Shown: positions 15,441 through 18,116 of the stretch, in pieces | Layout of the letters: each line of letters opens with the position of its first letter | Position numbering within the stretch: position 1 is the stretch's first letter | Assembly (NCBI GenBank): GCA_045536155.1 | Contig: JAZSMZ010000048.1 | Span: 1-18,116, forward strand | DNA length: 18,116 nucleotides | From: JAZQNC01 sp045536155 | GTDB lineage: Bacteria; Bacillota; Clostridia; Oscillospirales; CAG-272 | Reading direction: 5' to 3' | Notes under the pieces: generated by a model | Database searches by the model: none | Told to the model about the DNA's origin: nothing | The model's input: only the letters and a program-made list of their open reading frames with translations | Program-made: the position numbers and the translations under genes

Positions 15441-15472
15441 AATGCCCGACAGACCTTGATCTGCCGGGCATT
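15441..15472. terminator. Hairpin between convergent uvrC and hydrolase genes
   Basis: AATGCCCGACAGA (15441-15453) pairs with TCTGCCGGGCATT (15460-15472) with one A-C mismatch and a CCTTGA loop. It lies between the stops at 15394 (plus) and 15478 (minus). T-runs are short on both sides, so it is a moderate terminator. Nothing else is seen in 15395-15477. Confidence 0.7.
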
Positions 15473-15477
15473 TGACA

Positions 15478-16278
15478 TTAATATTTATAATTTTTATTGT
15501 AGATATCCGTTCCGATAAAGGGCACCTGATGGAAATCATCGGGATTGTGGCGGATAATGTAATCAATATACGAGGAAATGAAATAGGCTGTAAGCTTGTA
15601 TCCTGCCGGATTCATGTGATCTGCCATGTGGAAATTGCGCTTGAATTCTTCCGTCTTGTATGCGGGAGCGTACTTGAAAAGATCGATAACGTAGCAGAAA
15701 TCGAGTCTCTCTGCAATTTCATTGAGAAGCTTTGAATGAGCCGCTTCAAGCTTGTTGTCATCAGCATTCGGGTCTTCGCTGTTTCTTGGCATAGAAACGA
15801 GGAAGAGACGAGATTTCGGCTGTATCTCGCGATAGCGGCGAATCACCTGACCGTACCAATAGGCAAACGTGTTGTTGTCAACGTCCGAAAATGCATCGTC
15901 GGCAGTACCGATTTCAAGCTTTGCGCCGTAAAGATCGTTTACGCCGAGTGCAAAAATATATGCCTGGCAGGCAAGCGAGGGATCCCAGAATCCGCGCTCT
16001 GCACCAAAGGATTTTATGTACTCCATAGCCGTCATGCCGCCGCGTGAGAAATTGTATGCGGTAAGACCAGCGGCACGTGCTATATACTGTCCCCACGAGT
16101 ATTCATACATATCGTGGCAGCTGCGAAGACCCTCGTTACTCATGCCCTCAAACTCGCCTGAGGAGAGGCTGTCTCCGATAATACCTATTGTTCTGAAAAT
16201 TCCGCAAAAACCACCGTCGGGCTTAATGTTGTCAAGCGGCTTTTCGCCTTCAATTGCCATGTAATCTCTGATATCCAT
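15478..16278 (-). CDS. SGNH/GDSL hydrolase family protein
   Basis: A 266-residue protein from ATG 16278, fixed by AGGAGAT (16285-16291) 6 bases upstream; the ATG at 16317 lies nearly at the predicted transcription start. SGNH blocks are clear: IGIIGDSLSSG with nucleophile Ser37, FSRGGMT with Gly80, FALGVNDL with Asn114, and ADHMNPAGY with His221. These enzymes are esterases or lipases, often deacetylating sugars. The residue three before His221, normally Asp of the DxxH pair, is Met218, so the charge relay may be a Ser-His dyad or use Asp220. The C-terminal YIDYII and FIGT segments are shared by a Clostridial subgroup I recognise. There is no signal peptide, so the substrate is probably cytoplasmic or taken up. 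It has its own promoter and terminator. Confidence 0.92.
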   Translation of the reverse strand: MDIRDYMAIEGEKPLDNIKPDGGFCGIFRTIGIIGDSLSSGEFEGMSNEGLRSCHDMYEYSWGQYIARAAGLTAYNFSRGGMTAMEYIKSFGAERGFWDPSLACQAYIFALGVNDLYGAKLEIGTADDAFSDVDNNTFAYWYGQVIRRYREIQPKSRLFLVSMPRNSEDPNADDNKLEAAHSKLLNEIAERLDFCYVIDLFKYAPAYKTEEFKRNFHMADHMNPAGYKLTAYFISSYIDYIIRHNPDDFHQVPFIGTDIYNKNYKY

Positions 16279-16319
16279 AAAATCATCTCCTGATTTGAAA
16301 AGAATATTGTCATACATAG

Positions 16320-16348
16320 ATTATACCATGAAACAGAAAGTTTTGCAA
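16320..16348 (-). promoter_or_regulatory. Promoter of the SGNH hydrolase gene
   Basis: Read on the minus strand, TTGCAA (16343-16348) and a perfect TATAAT (16320-16325) are 17 bases apart, 42 bases before the start codon. The -35 box directly follows the upstream terminator stem. Confidence 0.85.
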
Positions 16349-16380
16349 TAGAAAAAGCCGTTATTAACGGCTTTTTCTAT
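16348..16380 (-). terminator. Terminator of the ABC permease gene
   Basis: A perfect 15-bp stem (ATAGAAAAAGCCGTT at 16348-16362, AACGGCTTTTTCTAT at 16366-16380) has a 3-base loop. It begins 10 bases after the permease stop on the minus strand, and the 3' arm carries a T-run. Confidence 0.93.
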
Positions 16381-16389
16381 AAATACATA

Positions 16390-18116
16390 TTATTCGCTGC
16401 GAAGAGCTTCCACAGGATCTTTCTTTGATGCGATCCTTGCGGGGATAACTCCCGATATAAGGGTCAGTATGAAAGAAATGAGCACAAGTACAACGCAATG
16501 CTCGGGACGGATAAATGCATTCAAGTCGTATACTCCGGATAGAGCATGCACGAGTGCCGATATGGGTATGCAGAGAAGGAGTGATATACCGACACCCAAG
16601 AATCCCGATGTAAGTCCGATGATACCCGTTTCGGCGTTGAACACACGAGAAACGTCTTTCTTTGAAGCACCGATCGAACGAAGAATACCGATCTCTTTTG
16701 TTCGTTCAAGAACGGAAATGTAGGTGATAATTCCTATCATAATGGACGAAACAACAAGGGAGATAGAAACAAAGGTAATGAGTCCGTAGGAGATGGCATT
16801 AATTATATTTGTAATACCCGACATCAGCATGGCAACATAGTCGGTATAGTTAATGCGCGAGTCGCTGTCAACGGAGTCGTTGTATGCAGCAATAAGGTCA
16901 GCAATCGCGTCCTTGTCCTCAAATGTGCGGGCATAGATCGAAATTGTATTGGGAACATCAAGATCAAGCGCTCCGAGACGGATGAGATTAGCCTCATAAT
17001 TTGAGGTTGAAAGCGATGACGGCATGCATATATCATACCATGTCAAAAGGGTTGCCTGATCTGCCAACTCGAGGACTTTGTTAAATTCGGCAGCTGCTTT
17101 GGCCTGCTTTGCATCTGTGCCGAGCATCGCACCGTTGTAATAGTCGGGAGCCATTTTCAGGGCTATGCTGTAAACATAGGCATCGATTTTTTCATCCTCA
17201 AGAGGGAAGAGATATCCCATGAGAGTTTCCATGGGCATCGACGTGCTCTTTGCCCAGTCTGCGGCGATAAAGCCAATTTTTGTCATTCTGTCAGCTAATT
17301 TTGATGTGATAGATCCGACGATCATTTGAAGCTCTTCTTCGCTTGGACTTTCCATTAATGATTTAATGTGAGCCTCAGCAGCTTCAGCTGCCTGAGTTTT
17401 TAACATGGCAGTGATCTGCTCTTCAATAAGCGTATTCAGCTCGTCATCAGTGTAATCTGACAGATAATCGTGAATTGTCTCGTTGTCAATGGAATAAGCA
17501 TCAGCAATGTATGATTCAAGCTTCTCTCGGCTGTCATTCTGGGTTTTAAATGCGCTTAATGTTGAGTTGATTACTTCTTGATTGGGTATAGATAAGATCT
17601 TTATATACTGTTCAACCTTTTCGCTGTCGGAAAGGGATGAAAGGAATTCGTATACGTCGGCTGCCTTTTCTTCGTCGCTGAGTTCACCCTCATCTGGCAT
17701 CTCGAAGGGAAGGCCGGTAAGGACATCAAAATTTTTGTTCTTCTCATCTCTTTGAGCAACAGATGCAGGAGATGAGTTGGATTTGTTGATAAGATATTCT
17801 GTCAAAGCAGAGGTATATCCGAAAGTTGCGCCGAAATTGGTGCTCGAAGATCCGTCGGTTGTGCGCACAATACCGCTGATCTTAAGATCAAGTCCCGAGC
17901 GTATGGCCATTTCAAGTCTGGTTTCATTGGAGGTTATTGATTCAAATACGCCGTCAGCGTTACTGTCTGCATAAAGTTCAGCAGAAGACAGGACTTTGAA
18001 TTTGGTATTCAAAACCTCTTCGTACTGCAATACTCTGTCATTAGCTTCTATCGGACGTCCGTTAATTGCGGCTCCGATAAGTCGGATCGTAGCCATGTCG
18101 TTCTGTGAGCCAAGGA
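16390..18116 (-). CDS. ABC transporter permease, FtsX/MacB type, C-terminal part (5' end outside window)
   Basis: The frame is open to the window edge: codons upstream of the ATG at 18096 read LGSQND without a stop, so that ATG is probably internal. About 575 residues are visible. The last 137 hold three membrane helices (about residues 436-461, 491-515 and 534-555 counted from ATG 18096) with the FtsX-like permease hallmarks VLERTKEIGILRSIGAS and the ending PARIASKKDPVEALR. Before them lies an extracytoplasmic domain of at least 430 residues. It is helix-rich and acidic, with a LDVPNTISIYARTFEDKDAI segment typical of long Clostridial ATPase-permease fusions. The ATPase part and first helix would lie upstream, outside the window. 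MacB-type systems do mechanical work on the outer face rather than simple transport; the substrate is unknown. A strong terminator follows the stop. Confidence 0.9.
   Translation of the reverse strand, partial: LGSQNDMATIRLIGAAINGRPIEANDRVLQYEEVLNTKFKVLSSAELYADSNADGVFESITSNETRLEMAIRSGLDLKISGIVRTTDGSSSTNFGATFGYTSALTEYLINKSNSSPASVAQRDEKNKNFDVLTGLPFEMPDEGELSDEEKAADVYEFLSSLSDSEKVEQYIKILSIPNQEVINSTLSAFKTQNDSREKLESYIADAYSIDNETIHDYLSDYTDDELNTLIEEQITAMLKTQAAEAAEAHIKSLMESPSEEELQMIVGSITSKLADRMTKIGFIAADWAKSTSMPMETLMGYLFPLEDEKIDAYVYSIALKMAPDYYNGAMLGTDAKQAKAAAEFNKVLELADQATLLTWYDICMPSSLSTSNYEANLIRLGALDLDVPNTISIYARTFEDKDAIADLIAAYNDSVDSDSRINYTDYVAMLMSGITNIINAISYGLITFVSISLVVSSIMIGIITYISVLERTKEIGILRSIGASKKDVSRVFNAETGIIGLTSGFLGVGISLLLCIPISALVHALSGVYDLNAFIRPEHCVVLVLISFILTLISGVIPARIASKKDPVEALRSE

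Overview
The window looks like a chromosomal stretch from a low-to-moderate GC Firmicute, most likely an anaerobic gut-type member of the Clostridia. The reasons are the gene families (a large FtsX-type ABC permease, DUF4330 proteins, a FliB-type methylase and a PflA-like radical SAM protein), an HPr with both His15 and Ser46, GGAGG-type ribosome binding sites, TTG and GTG starts, and clean TTGaca/TATAAT promoters with 17-base spacers. The genus cannot be set from the sequence alone. No rRNA, tRNA, CRISPR array, insertion sequence or phage gene was seen. Genes fill nearly all of the window, and the longest gap is 254 bases.

Layout. (1) Bases 1-1305, plus strand: the 3' end of dihydroorotate dehydrogenase (pyrD), then an ATP-grasp ligase of unknown substrate. 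A bidirectional terminator separates it from a convergent FliB-like lysine N-methylase (1340-2443, minus). (2) Bases 2590-5740, plus: a consensus promoter drives a tight three-gene operon of ABC exporter, PflA-like radical SAM protein and a small membrane protein, ending in a terminator shared with the next convergent gene. (3) Bases 5726-7321, minus: a diacylglycerol-kinase-like lipid kinase followed by a class I glutamine amidotransferase (peptidase C26). A 43-base perfect palindrome lies between them. (4) Bases 7395-7504: divergent promoters serve the lipid kinase and an unusually long ATP-type phosphofructokinase (7576-8961). (5) Bases 9063-13081, plus: a probable cell-envelope operon of a membrane-anchored VanY-type peptidase, an O-antigen-ligase-like polymerase/ligase and two tandem DUF4330 proteins. 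(6) Bases 13149-15394, plus: ptsH (HPr) with its own promoter and terminator, then uvrC preceded by a possible seven-codon leader ORF. (7) Bases 15478-18116, minus: an SGNH/GDSL hydrolase with its own promoter, and the C-terminal part of an ABC permease with a very large helical extracytoplasmic domain that runs off the window.

How the genes fit together. Most are housekeeping genes: pyrimidine synthesis, glycolysis (pfkA), carbon control (ptsH), DNA repair (uvrC) and lipid recycling. The parts that stand out are the VanY / Wzy-ligase / DUF4330 / DUF4330 operon, the exporter / radical SAM operon, the ATP-grasp protein, and several compact regulatory structures (the long palindrome, the uvrC leader ORF and an inverted repeat at the pfkA transcription start). 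I found no clear defence, RiPP or mobile system.
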